Below are positions 1 through 8,715 of a stretch of 64,000 bases of DNA, in pieces. A model generated the notes under the pieces. It was not told the DNA's origin and ran no database searches. It was given only the letters and a program-made list of their open reading frames with translations. The translations under genes were made by a program, and so were the position numbers. Source of the DNA: Lentibacillus sediminis (GTDB taxonomy: Bacteria > Bacillota > Bacilli > Bacillales > Amphibacillaceae); assembly GCF_002763455.1 (NCBI RefSeq), contig NZ_NIXK01000001.1, positions 558,001-622,000 on the forward strand, in the 5' to 3' direction. Position 1 is the first letter of the stretch. Each line of letters starts with the position of its first letter.

Positions 1-838
1 TCGGAGCTACTTCAAATGGCTGCCCCTGCCGATCCATCGGGTTGCCCGCCAGTGGAACGACATCCGCGGAGAAACTTGCTGGGATAAGCGGTGTCCAGAT
101 TCTACCTGGTGCAATGGCGTTTACCCGAATGCCATCGCCAATTACACTGTTTGCCAATGCGCGGGTGAAGCCAATATTCGCACCCTTTGTTGCTGTGTAG
201 TCAATTAATTGGGCATACCCGTCAAATGTAACGACAGAGGATGTATTAATAATCGAGCTCCCCGCTTTTAAGTGAGGAAGTGCGGCCCGAGTTGTGTAAA
301 AATGAGAGTAAATATTTACTTTAAACGTATCATCAAACTGTTCATCGGTAATATCTGTCAGGCTTAATTGCTGAAACTGAATACCGACATGATTGCATAG
401 AATGTCCAACTGGCCAAAAGTTTGGACGGTTTCTTCCACAATATCGATGCATTGCTGTTTCTCCCGAAGATCACCAGGAAGCAATAAAGCGCGCTGTCCC
501 AACTCTTCAATTCTCGTTTTCGTCCGTTTTGCGTCCTCATGTTCATCCAAATAAGCAATGGCGACATCCGCACCTTCTTTGGCAAAGGCAATCGCCGCTG
601 CTGCTCCCATTCCACTGTCACCACCAGTGATAAGCGCGACTTTTCCAGTGAGTTTTCCGCTTCCTTTATAATTCGGATTTTCAATAATTGGCTTGGGATA
701 CATCAAACGCTCCAAGCCAGGCTGGCGATACTGCCGCTGTTCCGGGACCGTGATGGCGATATCTTGATAACGTGTGATTTTCCCGTAATTGGGGTACATC
801 GGATAGCCCTGGTCGGATGTATTTTTCTGATGAGACAT
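1..838 (-). CDS. SDR family oxidoreductase (partial, C-terminus outside window)
   Basis: Short-chain dehydrogenase/reductase of the YhdF/general-stress type, expected to be a cytosolic NAD(P)-dependent oxidoreductase. The start is the ATG at 838, with an AGGAGG-like site just upstream. A 45-residue leader typical of this subfamily precedes the Rossmann motif TGGDSGMG, and the catalytic region reads YTATK. The usual NNAG-type segment is altered to CNHVG, an unusual variant, but the catalytic Asn region (KVNIY) is kept. The reading frame runs off the left edge, so the last few residues are missing. The substrate cannot be told from the sequence. Confidence 0.9.
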   Translation of the reverse strand, partial: MSHQKNTSDQGYPMYPNYGKITRYQDIAITVPEQRQYRQPGLERLMYPKPIIENPNYKGSGKLTGKVALITGGDSGMGAAAAIAFAKEGADVAIAYLDEHEDAKRTKTRIEELGQRALLLPGDLREKQQCIDIVEETVQTFGQLDILCNHVGIQFQQLSLTDITDEQFDDTFKVNIYSHFYTTRAALPHLKAGSSIINTSSVVTFDGYAQLIDYTATKGANIGFTRALANSVIGDGIRVNAIAPGRIWTPLIPASFSADVVPLAGNPMDRQGQPFEVAP

Positions 839-991
839 CGGCTTCCTCCTACTAAAAAATAATCAATTTACTTTATGTTTGATGGGCGGGTGTTGTGCAT
901 GCGCTTTTGGGGACGATGGCTGTCGTACTGGCTCGCTTCTGTGTTGGGAAGAATAGGCTAAACGTGTAAAGAGTCCATGAGGAGGTTCAGT

Positions 992-1156
992 ATGGAATAC
1001 TATTTGAGTCTTGAAGTGAAGTTATTGCTGGTGAATCAATCGAATGAAACAGTAGAAATGCAGTATATTGACCATAAATGGGAAATGCCCAAAATTGGGC
1101 CAAGGCCGCCGTATTATTACAATCCGAGGTATGAGCAGTATTATCCTGTTATTTAA
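992..1156 (+). CDS. small hypothetical protein, 54 aa
   Basis: Not recognised. The ATG follows a near-perfect ribosome binding site (GAGGAGGTTCAG) at good spacing. The product is 54 residues, with an N-terminal half rich in Leu and Val and a C-terminal half rich in Tyr and Pro (PRPPYYYNPRYEQYYP). No signal peptide or clear membrane helix is visible. It is divergent from the dehydrogenase upstream. The strong RBS and biased composition argue for a real gene; the short length keeps certainty low. Confidence 0.5.
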   Translation: MEYYLSLEVKLLLVNQSNETVEMQYIDHKWEMPKIGPRPPYYYNPRYEQYYPVI

Positions 1157-1200
1157 TAGGGAGGTGCCGAACGAATGTCGGGCGCCTGCCCATGAGGCAC

Positions 1201-1353
1201 TTAACCATGCCGCTTCCACACTTTCCGGTAATCCACTCTTCCGTTCGCGTCCAACACTAAATTGACGTAAGGGCTGTTCTTCGGCTTGTAAACCTTATGC
1301 GAACGATGATTTAAAGAGTTTTTCCTTGGGTGAAATGTTGATGCCCAATTCTT
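1201..1353 (-). pseudogene. open frame without start codon, possible gene remnant
   Basis: An open frame of 50 codons ends in TAA at 1201-1203 and reads like real protein at its C-terminus (SPYVNLVLDANGRVDYRKVW). No ATG, GTG or TTG occurs in it before the upstream stop at 1354-1356. It may be the tail of a lost gene. The family is not recognised, and it could be chance. Confidence 0.22.
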
Positions 1354-1373
1354 TTAAAATAACTAATCTGCTA

Positions 1374-2387
1374 CTAGATGATCTTCCCATATGTCTCCTC
1401 GTCGCAAATGATATACAGCACTGCATCACCAGGGATTTTTTCATCCAGTCGTCTGTTAATATCTAATTGCTCCCCATCTGCGATAAGTGTTGCCCCATTG
1501 TCCAGCAGCTCTGTAAAGGCATCACGGTAGGTGATCCAACCCTCCTTTTTCGGGACTTTGAACAAATCCTCGCCTTGCTGTCTGCTGAGTAACTGTGAAT
1601 AGATTTTACTAACCCCTTTGTACATTGCAGACCGAACAGCTAAAGAGGAAATGGTCTCCTGAGACAGAATAAATTCATCCACATTGACATGGGAGAAGTT
1701 TACGGTCTGTTTTTCGGTTAGAACTTCGACGGTTGTATGTACGGCCGGTGCCAATCGTTCTACTACAATTGCTGTCGTTAATGTTTTTGCGTCACGTAAA
1801 CTTGGTTCTTGGATTTTATCATCCGAAAAGATGATGACGGACTTGGCCTTGGAGATATTGGCTTTTTGCAATGTTGCTTCATCTGTAGCATCTCCCTGAA
1901 TGTAGCTTACTCTATCCAGCCCTATATCGATCGGTGACTTAGGTAAATTATCAAGAATAACTACTTCTGTCGTGTCGTCTGATTTTAGGATTTCTTTTAC
2001 CGCAGATTTCGTTTTGTTTCCCCATCCAATAATAATAATGTGTTGCTCATTCGTATAGTCCATTCTTCCTTCCTCCCTGTTCCTCCGAAAAATTGAAAAT
2101 GCATCCAAGACTTTTCCAATGACTACCCCCAAAAGACCAATTCCAATTATATACATTAGAACCGAAACCATTTTTCCGGCTAATGTGATTGGAGAATAAT
2201 CTCCATAACCAACGGTGGAAAAAGTAGTCATGACATAATAAAATGTGTTTAACAGATTTTCAAAGTTATCCGGCTCCAGCAGATACATAACCACGGTACA
2301 CAGAATGATAAAAAAGATGGTAGAGAAAAACAGCGTCGCATTTCTCAGCTTGATCAAGTTTAATCCCAGTCTGAAAAAAAAGTGCAA
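1374..2387 (-). CDS. potassium channel with RCK/TrkA-N domain (YugO-like)
   Basis: Two-helix K+ channel fused to a cytosolic RCK domain. A first membrane helix lies at about residues 17-37, the selectivity filter TVGYGD at 58-63 and a second helix at about 73-96. A Rossmann-like RCK domain starts at about 115 with GWGNKTKS, followed by a TrkA-C-like part to the end. Length (337 aa) and order match B. subtilis YugO, which works in biofilm electrical signalling; that role is only inferred here. A GGAGG site precedes the ATG. The partner mstX is not next to it, so it appears monocistronic. Confidence 0.9.
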   Translation of the reverse strand: MHFFFRLGLNLIKLRNATLFFSTIFFIILCTVVMYLLEPDNFENLLNTFYYVMTTFSTVGYGDYSPITLAGKMVSVLMYIIGIGLLGVVIGKVLDAFSIFRRNREEGRMDYTNEQHIIIIGWGNKTKSAVKEILKSDDTTEVVILDNLPKSPIDIGLDRVSYIQGDATDEATLQKANISKAKSVIIFSDDKIQEPSLRDAKTLTTAIVVERLAPAVHTTVEVLTEKQTVNFSHVNVDEFILSQETISSLAVRSAMYKGVSKIYSQLLSRQQGEDLFKVPKKEGWITYRDAFTELLDNGATLIADGEQLDINRRLDEKIPGDAVLYIICDEETYGKII

Positions 2388-2680
2388 GATTTTATCCTCC
2401 TTTTTTGGCAGATACCTGTTATCAACCGAATTTTGTTGAATGAAGCTTTCTCTCTATAACGAATGTACCAGCCAAAAGGTTGCATGAATGTGAGATAAAC
2501 TAAGATTAAATGAAAAGAAGAGGAGACACAATACCCCTTCTTGTGGAAATGTTTAAATACCCCCTTGAAAACTAGGGAACGATCCTGGCAGTAATTGCTG
2601 ATGGGCCTGAGCCTATCTCTACCAAACTACCTTTTTCTGCGGTAAAATTAAAATATTCAATATAAAAGGAGTGAGCACAA

Positions 2681-3973
2681 ATGATGGCGAAGCAGACGGT
2701 GTATGTAAATGAGTTCACAGACGGGATGCTGGATCCCAACAAAGAAATGGAATATGTGGTGAAAGATGGCGGGTATATAGTGGCGAATACCACCCCGGGT
2801 TGCTGGGGCCCGATGATTACACCAGCACTCAAAGGCGGTCATGAGGTGACCAAGCCGGTATTTGTGGAAGGGGCGGAAGTGGGGGATGCAATTGCGATTT
2901 ACATTAAGTCCATTGAAATTACTTCTATTGTAAGCGCTTCAGGAAATGATAAACCGATGGAAGGACGCTTTGTCGGAGATCCATTTGTTGCTGGGAAATG
3001 CCCCAGCTGCGGAACAATGAATCCGGAAACATTCATTGAGGGAATTGGTCAGGAAGCAATCCGCTGCAAGAACTGTAATGAAGACATCACACCCTTTGTC
3101 TTTACCCATGCCTACACCATGGCGTTCAATGACAAGAAATCAGTAGGGGTCACATTAAATAAAAAAGCAGCAGAAAAGGTTGCCCGGGATGGGCGGACCT
3201 ATATGAACACGCCGGAACATTCGATCCAAAATCCGGTTGTTACGTTTGCCCCGCATGATCTGGTTGGTGCGATTGCCAGAGTGCGTCCATTCCTCGGCCA
3301 GCTGGGAACGACGCCAGCCAGGCCGCTGCCTGATTCACATAATGCAGGGGATTTTGGTCAGTTTTTGATTGATGCCCCGCATGATTATGGTGTTACGAAA
3401 GAACAGTTGGAAGATCGGACGGATGGGCACTTGGATATCAGCCGGGTCCGGGCAGGTGCGGTACTCATTTGCCCAGTCAAGGTTCCTGGTGGCGGGGTTT
3501 ATCTGGGAGATATGCACGCGATGCAGGGAGATGGCGAGATAGCGGGCCACACCACGGATGTCTCCGGGATTGTGAATCTGCAAGCGAACGTTATCAAGGG
3601 TCTCGCCCTCGATGGACCAATTTTGCTCCCGCTCACAGAAGACCTGCCCTACACGGCTAAGCCATTCAGTGAGGAAGAAAAACAGGAAGCAATCAGGCTG
3701 AGCAAGGAATGGGGCGTAGGGGAATTGGAAGAATCCTACCCTGTTTCCTTTGTTGGAAGCGGTGCGGATCTGAACGAAGCGACAGAAAATGGGATGGAAC
3801 GGGCGGCAAATCTGTTTGGAGTAACGGTGCCGGAAATCATGAATCGGGCCACGATTACAGGTTCGATTGAGATTGGCCGCCACCCTGGTATGGTCACCGT
3901 CACTTTTCTGGCACCAAAAAATTATCTGGAAGCCACAGGATTGCTGGAACTGGTAAAAGGGCAATACGCCTAA
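2681..3973 (+). CDS. acetamidase/formamidase family protein
   Basis: Member of the FmdA/AmdA family, which hydrolyses short amides such as formamide or acetamide to ammonia and the acid in the cytosol. The family motif GDMHAMQGDGE lies near residue 280. A CPSC/CKNC pair at about 107-110 and 129-132 forms a zinc-ribbon-like insert found in some members. Length (430 aa) is normal. The start is the ATG behind AAAGGAGTGAGCACAA; a second in-frame ATG follows at once. No amide transporter gene is adjacent, so the natural substrate is uncertain. A strong hairpin follows the gene. Confidence 0.85.
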   Translation: MMAKQTVYVNEFTDGMLDPNKEMEYVVKDGGYIVANTTPGCWGPMITPALKGGHEVTKPVFVEGAEVGDAIAIYIKSIEITSIVSASGNDKPMEGRFVGDPFVAGKCPSCGTMNPETFIEGIGQEAIRCKNCNEDITPFVFTHAYTMAFNDKKSVGVTLNKKAAEKVARDGRTYMNTPEHSIQNPVVTFAPHDLVGAIARVRPFLGQLGTTPARPLPDSHNAGDFGQFLIDAPHDYGVTKEQLEDRTDGHLDISRVRAGAVLICPVKVPGGGVYLGDMHAMQGDGEIAGHTTDVSGIVNLQANVIKGLALDGPILLPLTEDLPYTAKPFSEEEKQEAIRLSKEWGVGELEESYPVSFVGSGADLNEATENGMERAANLFGVTVPEIMNRATITGSIEIGRHPGMVTVTFLAPKNYLEATGLLELVKGQYA

Positions 3974-4012
3974 AGCCGGCATAAACTCCCTTTATATGTA
4001 CAAAATAACAAA

Positions 4013-4044
4013 GAAAAACGTCTTTCAGCTGGAAGGCGTTTTTC
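4013..4044 (+). terminator. rho-independent terminator after the acetamidase gene
   Basis: A stem of about 14 pairs with two G-U type positions (GAAAAACGTCTTTC paired to GGAAGGCGTTTTTC), loop AGCT and T-rich right arm. Confidence 0.75.
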
Positions 4045-4202
4045 TTCCTGCTTAAGCACTATTCTCCGCATCCGGACAAAAAATTTTCACAAATAGACAC
4101 ATACATAAACAGTTTTCAACCAGGAAAAAAAGGGGAAACAACAAATATTGATAAAAAAAGAGAGCGACTGGCCAAACGTAAGATGAGAGGGGGCAAGGAA
4201 AC

Positions 4203-5372
4203 ATGACTGCATCTATCACGGTCGGACTGATTTCCACACCAGGTTTGCCTGCTGATATTAATCAAGACCTGATGAAAGAACTGCCGGGGTTGCTTTCGAA
4301 AATGATTGACCCCCAGGTATCATGGGAGACGGAAATGACAGTGGATCCACTGGTGGGGGTCGCCGAAGACACGAAACAAGTGCTGGAAAAAACAAATAAT
4401 ATCAAAGAAGAAAATGGCTGGGATTATGCGATCAGCCTGACTGACCTGCCGTTTTTTTTCGAAAAAAATGTAGTGGTGGGCAATGCCATCCTTGAGCAAA
4501 GGGTCGCTCAGATTTCCATTCCTTCTTTTGGGCTGCTGCCGATGCGCAAAAGGATCAGACGAGCCATGCTTAAATTAATGGAAAATTTATATGAGGGAAC
4601 ACCTTCCGAGACGGACAATCATACCACACAGACTCGAACAGGCAGGCGCAAACTCAAAAAAAAGTTAAAAAAGCCATTTGCCCTCTCCCCGATCAGCAAA
4701 GAAGAAGGGTATTCCAATCAGACAGGTGCGGACCTGCGTTATGTGATAAAATCCAGGTTTATCGGCTATATCCGGGTATTATTGGGAATGACCAACGCCA
4801 ATCAACCTTGGAAGGCGTTCTTTTCGTTTTATAAGGTACTCGCTATCTCGTTTGCCACAGGGACCTATATTTCTATTTTCTCCACACCGTGGCAGCTAAG
4901 CGTTCTCTACAGCAATTATCGAATGATTTTTATGATGCTCTTGGCAATCTTTGGTATGGTCATATGGGTTATTTTTTCGCAGAATTTATGGGAAAAACCA
5001 ACGGAACAGGGAAAAAAACGCTGGCGCCGGTTGTATAACGGGACGACTTTTCTGACACTGCTGACGATCGTGGGCATTAATTACATCGTGCTGTTTGGTA
5101 TGTTTTCCATTTCGACTTCCTTGTTCGTGCCGCCTGATTTATTTCAAGTATCAACAGGGATGGATAAAGATCCCATGGCGAATTACTATTTTAACCTAGT
5201 ATGGCTGATTACTTCCCTCGGAACACTGGCAGGCGCAATTGGCACAGGTCTGGAAAGAGAAGAAAAGATAAGAGACATCACGTATTCCTTCCGTCAGCAA
5301 CAGCGTTACTATGAACTTGAACAGCAAGAGGAAAACGATTATACGGAAAAGGAAGAAGGTGCAGGAAATTGA
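4203..5372 (+). CDS. unrecognised membrane protein, first of a tandem paralogous pair
   Basis: Family not recognised. The N-terminal ~150 residues look soluble and alpha/beta: VGLISTPGLP at the start, SWETEMTVDPLVG near 40-52, and WDYAISLTDLPFFFEK near 75-90. A basic linker (about 135-165) precedes four likely membrane helices between about 205 and 355. The C-terminal tail carries EREEKIRDITYSFRQQQRYYE and is charged. The gene downstream encodes a homologue with the same order and shares the stop/start TTGA, so both are co-transcribed. No signal peptide is seen, so the soluble domain should be cytosolic. It is about 35% identical to its partner by eye. Confidence 0.8.
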   Translation: MTASITVGLISTPGLPADINQDLMKELPGLLSKMIDPQVSWETEMTVDPLVGVAEDTKQVLEKTNNIKEENGWDYAISLTDLPFFFEKNVVVGNAILEQRVAQISIPSFGLLPMRKRIRRAMLKLMENLYEGTPSETDNHTTQTRTGRRKLKKKLKKPFALSPISKEEGYSNQTGADLRYVIKSRFIGYIRVLLGMTNANQPWKAFFSFYKVLAISFATGTYISIFSTPWQLSVLYSNYRMIFMMLLAIFGMVIWVIFSQNLWEKPTEQGKKRWRRLYNGTTFLTLLTIVGINYIVLFGMFSISTSLFVPPDLFQVSTGMDKDPMANYYFNLVWLITSLGTLAGAIGTGLEREEKIRDITYSFRQQQRYYELEQQEENDYTEKEEGAGN

Positions 5373-6478
5373 CGAGAGAGATAAAGATAGGCTTAATTGC
5401 TGCACCGGAACTTCCGACGTCATACGCTCGGGGGTTTGCGGGTGAACTGCCGAAATTATTTGCAGAAGAAATCGATGAAAATGTCAGCTGGAATGTGGAC
5501 ATGCGGGTGGATCCGATTACCGGCTCTGCCGAATCCACTGATGACATTTTGGAAGAGGCTGCTGATCTTCGCAAGCAACATGACTGGGACTATGCGATTT
5601 GCCTGACTGATCTGCCGATATTTCTTGAAAAACATATTGTCGTATCAGATATAAGTAATAAGCATGGTGTCGCTCAAATTTCGATTCCCGCGTTTGGCTG
5701 GCTGGTGAGGAGGTGGAAAGTTAGAACGGCGGTTGTCAAGATTATGAATGAATTATACCGCCCCACCGATGAAAAGGATGAACGATGCCATTCTGCCAAG
5801 CAGCCCCTCGAGAAGCAATTGCCTTTAACCCGAGTGAAAAGATCTGCGCTTGATAATGGGATCAAGGAAGCGGACAAACGGTATATCGTCACACCGCAAA
5901 TGAATGGAAGAATCCGTTTGCTGCTCGGCATGGCACAAGCCAATAGGCCGTGGAGCATTATGTCCTCTTTCCGGAAAATTATTGCGGTAGCTTTTACGAC
6001 TGGCACTTTTGGTACGATTTTCTCAACGATTTGGACATTGAGTCATGTGATGAGCGATTTAAGGCTGATTATTTTGACCGTCGCTGCGATCAGTTTGATG
6101 GTCATCTGGCTTATCGTCGCCCACAATCTTTGGGAAATGCCAGCAAACGGGAGAGAGCGCTCCCTAAGGCACTTATACAATCAGACAACCTTACTGACGT
6201 TGCTGCTTTCTGTCATCAGTTATTATATCGTTATGTTTCTATTGTTTTTTATTTTGGTCGTCACCCTTGTGCCGCCGGAAGCATTTGTAGAACTGGCCAA
6301 CCTCCAGGAATCATTCAGCATCATCCACTATGTGCAGCTGGCGTGGATTCTGGCTTCTATGACTACCGTGACAGGCGCCATTGGGGCAAGCATGGAGGAT
6401 GAGGAAAAGGTAAGAGATATCACCTATGGATACCGCCAGAAGCGCCGGTATGAGGATTCCGTTTCTGATGATGCATAG
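5369..6478 (+). CDS. unrecognised membrane protein, second of a tandem paralogous pair
   Basis: Paralogue of the preceding gene, 369 aa, starting with TTG that overlaps the upstream stop by four bases (TTGA). Shared landmarks are IGLIAAPELP, SWNVDMRVDPITG, WDYAICLTDLPIFLEK, VAQISIPAFGWL, then RIRLLLGMAQANRPW before four hydrophobic segments, and EDEEKVRDITYGYRQKRRYE at the end. Conserved Asp, Trp and Leu-Thr-Asp-Leu-Pro positions in both copies suggest a binding or catalytic site in the soluble domain. Function is unknown. Retention of two diverged copies suggests a heteromeric complex. Confidence 0.8.
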   Translation: MTREIKIGLIAAPELPTSYARGFAGELPKLFAEEIDENVSWNVDMRVDPITGSAESTDDILEEAADLRKQHDWDYAICLTDLPIFLEKHIVVSDISNKHGVAQISIPAFGWLVRRWKVRTAVVKIMNELYRPTDEKDERCHSAKQPLEKQLPLTRVKRSALDNGIKEADKRYIVTPQMNGRIRLLLGMAQANRPWSIMSSFRKIIAVAFTTGTFGTIFSTIWTLSHVMSDLRLIILTVAAISLMVIWLIVAHNLWEMPANGRERSLRHLYNQTTLLTLLLSVISYYIVMFLLFFILVVTLVPPEAFVELANLQESFSIIHYVQLAWILASMTTVTGAIGASMEDEEKVRDITYGYRQKRRYEDSVSDDA

Positions 6479-6500
6479 GCTGGCTATATAAGCAAACAAC

Positions 6501-6533
6501 AGGTTTATTCCTTGAGGGGGATAAGCCTTTTTT
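6501..6533 (+). terminator. terminator after the paralogous pair
   Basis: Arm AGGTTTATTCC pairs with GGATAAGCCT (one G-U, one bulge), followed by a run of six T. It separates the pair from the sigma-factor gene. Confidence 0.6.
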
Positions 6534-6628
6534 CTGTGTACTGGCACTTTTTGAGAATCCTTTTTTCCTATAATCGCAAAATGCCCTGTGAAGGTGGCAA
6601 AAAAATTCCAATTTATTTCCAGATAATA

Positions 6629-6657
6629 TTTACAAACAGGAACAAATGTTCTATAAT
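6629..6657 (+). promoter_or_regulatory. sigma-A type promoter of the sigma-factor gene
   Basis: TTTACA (6629-6634), a 17-base spacer and a perfect TATAAT (6652-6657). The predicted start near 6664 leaves a leader of about 110 bases before the ATG at 6778. Confidence 0.75.
6640..6651. promoter_or_regulatory. LexA/SOS-box-like operator inside the promoter
   Basis: GAACAAATGTTC fits the Gram-positive SOS box core GAAC-RNRY-GTTC at every position. Only the outer flanking C and G of the extended consensus differ. It fills the spacer directly upstream of the -10 hexamer, where bound LexA would block RNA polymerase. Confidence 0.65.
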
Positions 6658-6777
6658 CTAGTTACGTTGCTATACGTGATTTAGAAAAATACTACATTTT
6701 TATGCCACCAATTTCAGCTTAATTTCGATGATAGGAATGAAGGAGTAGTTTTTCAAAACAAAGGGGGAGGACAAAGC

Positions 6778-7323
6778 ATGAGTGAAAACAAGATGACGTT
6801 TGAGGAAATTTTTGAGCAGAATGAACGCAGGATCCATTATCATATCCACCGACTGAACATTCGCGACCCGCATCAGGAATTCTACCAGGAGGGACTGTTC
6901 GCCATGTGGAACGCCTACCGGAGCTACCAGCCGGACAAGGGACCGCTCGCAACCTATTTCAACTATGTGATCCGCCACCGCATGATCGATTTAATCCGAA
7001 AGCAAACGAAAGAGCAGGAGAAAATGAGTCTCTATGCGCAGCGGGAAAAAGTAGAGCAGGATGATGGAAACTATTATCATCATGGCAGCAATGCTTATCC
7101 TGTGATGCGTGTGGCTGACCTGCCTTTTTATGATGGGGGCTTTTGGCAAGAGATCAGGGACAAGCTGTCGGAAAATCAGTGGAAATGGGTGAAATATTAT
7201 GTGATTGAGGACATGTCGGTGAAGGAAATCGCCGAGCAAGAAGGTGTTTCCGTGGAAGCGGTGAAAAGTTGGGGAAAGGAAGTGAGGAGGAAGCTGCAGG
7301 GATTGGAGTGGGAGAAGGGATAG
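6778..7323 (+). CDS. sigma-70 family RNA polymerase sigma factor
   Basis: A 181-residue small sigma factor. Region 2 spans about 15-80, with FYQEGLFAMWNAYRSYQPDKG (core binding), followed by FNYVIRHRMIDLIRK (-10 recognition). A variable His/Tyr-rich linker covers about 90-115. Region 4 ends the protein with a helix-turn-helix (MSVKEIAEQEGVSVEAVKSW). Full region 3 and 1.1 are absent. The ATG follows GGGGGAGGACAAAGC. No anti-sigma gene lies beside it, so control is probably transcriptional, which agrees with the SOS-like box in its promoter. Its regulon is unknown. Confidence 0.88.
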   Translation: MSENKMTFEEIFEQNERRIHYHIHRLNIRDPHQEFYQEGLFAMWNAYRSYQPDKGPLATYFNYVIRHRMIDLIRKQTKEQEKMSLYAQREKVEQDDGNYYHHGSNAYPVMRVADLPFYDGGFWQEIRDKLSENQWKWVKYYVIEDMSVKEIAEQEGVSVEAVKSWGKEVRRKLQGLEWEKG

Positions 7324-7474
7324 CTGGGAATAGGATAGAATTGTGAGATGAAATGATTGAATACTTTAATTAATAAAGCTATACTTTATTTTATTAAATG
7401 AAGAAGAAAAAGTAGATTAATCATTAAAATCTGGTTTGTGTATAGCAGATTCTTATAAAAGGTGGCGAACTTCA

Positions 7475-8599
7475 ATGGCGAAACAGATAGAAGAACGTAT
7501 AACAGAGACATTCGATTACCTGCACAACCATGCGGAAATCAGCTGGGAAGAGACGGAGACGACGAAATATATTGCAAGACTGCTTGAGGAGAGCGGGTGC
7601 CGGGTGCGGACGTTTGCTGACTGTACCGGGGTGATCGGCGAGTATGGAAATTTTGACAAGGGGCTGCCGGTTGTTGGAATTCGTGCTGATATGGATGCTC
7701 TGTGGCAGGAAGTGAATGGTGAATTTCAGCCGAATCACTCCTGTGGACATGATGCGCATATGGCGATGGTGCTGGGGGTACTTTGGAAATTGGCGGAGCA
7801 GCCGGAATTGCGGGAGAAGGTTGCGGTAAAGTTTATTTTTCAGCCGGCGGAGGAGAAAGGTGCCGGTGCGCTGAAAATGGTGGAGAAGGAAGTCGTGCGT
7901 GATGTGGACTATTTATATGGCGTGCATTTGCGGCCGGGGCAGGAGACGAAGATGAATCATGCGACGCCGGTGATTGTGCATGGAGCAACGAAAATGTACC
8001 AAGGGGAAATTAAGGGCGATGATGCACATGGGGCGCGTCCGCATCTGAATCATAATGCCATTGAGGTTGGTGCAGAGATTGTCAATTTGCTCAATAAAAT
8101 TCATCTGGATCCGCGGGTGCCGCATTCCGTGAAAATGACTAAATTTCACGCCGGCGGCAAAAGCTCCAACATCATTCCGGGAAATGCTTCCTTTTCGCTG
8201 GATCTCCGTGCGCAGCAGAATGACGTGATGGAGGAGTTGGAACGGAAGGTGAATGGAATATTTGCCGCTGTGAGGGATCTTTATGATATTGACATTAAGA
8301 TTTCCAATGTGGATGGCATTGCTGCGGCGAAAACGAATGAGGAAGCCATTTCCATCATGAGAACCTCCATTACGGAAACACTTGGTGAAGAGGGGCTGGA
8401 CCGGCCGCTGGTAACGCCGGGCGGGGATGATTTTCATTTTTATACAATTAAAAGGCCGTCCCTGAAGGCTACCATGCTCGGGTTGGGCTGTGATCTTTCC
8501 CCGGGGCTGCATCATCCCGAGATGACATTTGATGTGAATGCGTTAAAGAATGGCACGGATATTTTGTACCGGGCAGTGTTGGGTACATATTGGCAGTAG
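7475..8599 (+). CDS. M20 family amidohydrolase (N-acyl amino acid/IAA-amino acid hydrolase type)
   Basis: Zinc-dependent M20D-type amidohydrolase, 374 aa from the ATG at 7475, which has AAAGGTGG nine bases upstream. An earlier in-frame GTG at 7436 lacks a site. Metal-binding motifs are SCGHDAHMAM (Cys90, His92) and PAEEKGAGA (about 124-132), and a dimerisation lid domain follows. Family members remove acyl groups from N-acyl amino acids or related amides in the cytosol. It is followed by an ATP-grasp and a second M20 gene, though a hairpin lies between the first two. Confidence 0.85.
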   Translation: MAKQIEERITETFDYLHNHAEISWEETETTKYIARLLEESGCRVRTFADCTGVIGEYGNFDKGLPVVGIRADMDALWQEVNGEFQPNHSCGHDAHMAMVLGVLWKLAEQPELREKVAVKFIFQPAEEKGAGALKMVEKEVVRDVDYLYGVHLRPGQETKMNHATPVIVHGATKMYQGEIKGDDAHGARPHLNHNAIEVGAEIVNLLNKIHLDPRVPHSVKMTKFHAGGKSSNIIPGNASFSLDLRAQQNDVMEELERKVNGIFAAVRDLYDIDIKISNVDGIAAAKTNEEAISIMRTSITETLGEEGLDRPLVTPGGDDFHFYTIKRPSLKATMLGLGCDLSPGLHHPEMTFDVNALKNGTDILYRAVLGTYWQ

Positions 8600-8601
8600 A
8601 C

Positions 8602-8638
8602 AAAAAGGCAGTCTTCCTTGTTGGGAGGCTGCTTTTTC
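8602..8638 (+). terminator. hairpin terminator or attenuator after the amidohydrolase gene
   Basis: AAAAAGGCAGTCTTCC pairs imperfectly with GGGAGGCTGCTTTTT and ends in T's. The ATP-grasp gene starts 78 bases later, so this hairpin may partly uncouple it from the amidohydrolase gene. Confidence 0.55.
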
Positions 8639-8715
8639 TTTCGAATATGTTTGGAATTTCGCAAAAAGCGCTATACAACATAGAAGGAAGCCAAACTAAA
8701 TGGGGAAGTGGGAGC

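Noticed and set aside
2934-2947. cre-like sequence (TGTAAGCGCTTCAG)
   Set aside because: It lies inside the acetamidase coding region and misses three consensus positions.
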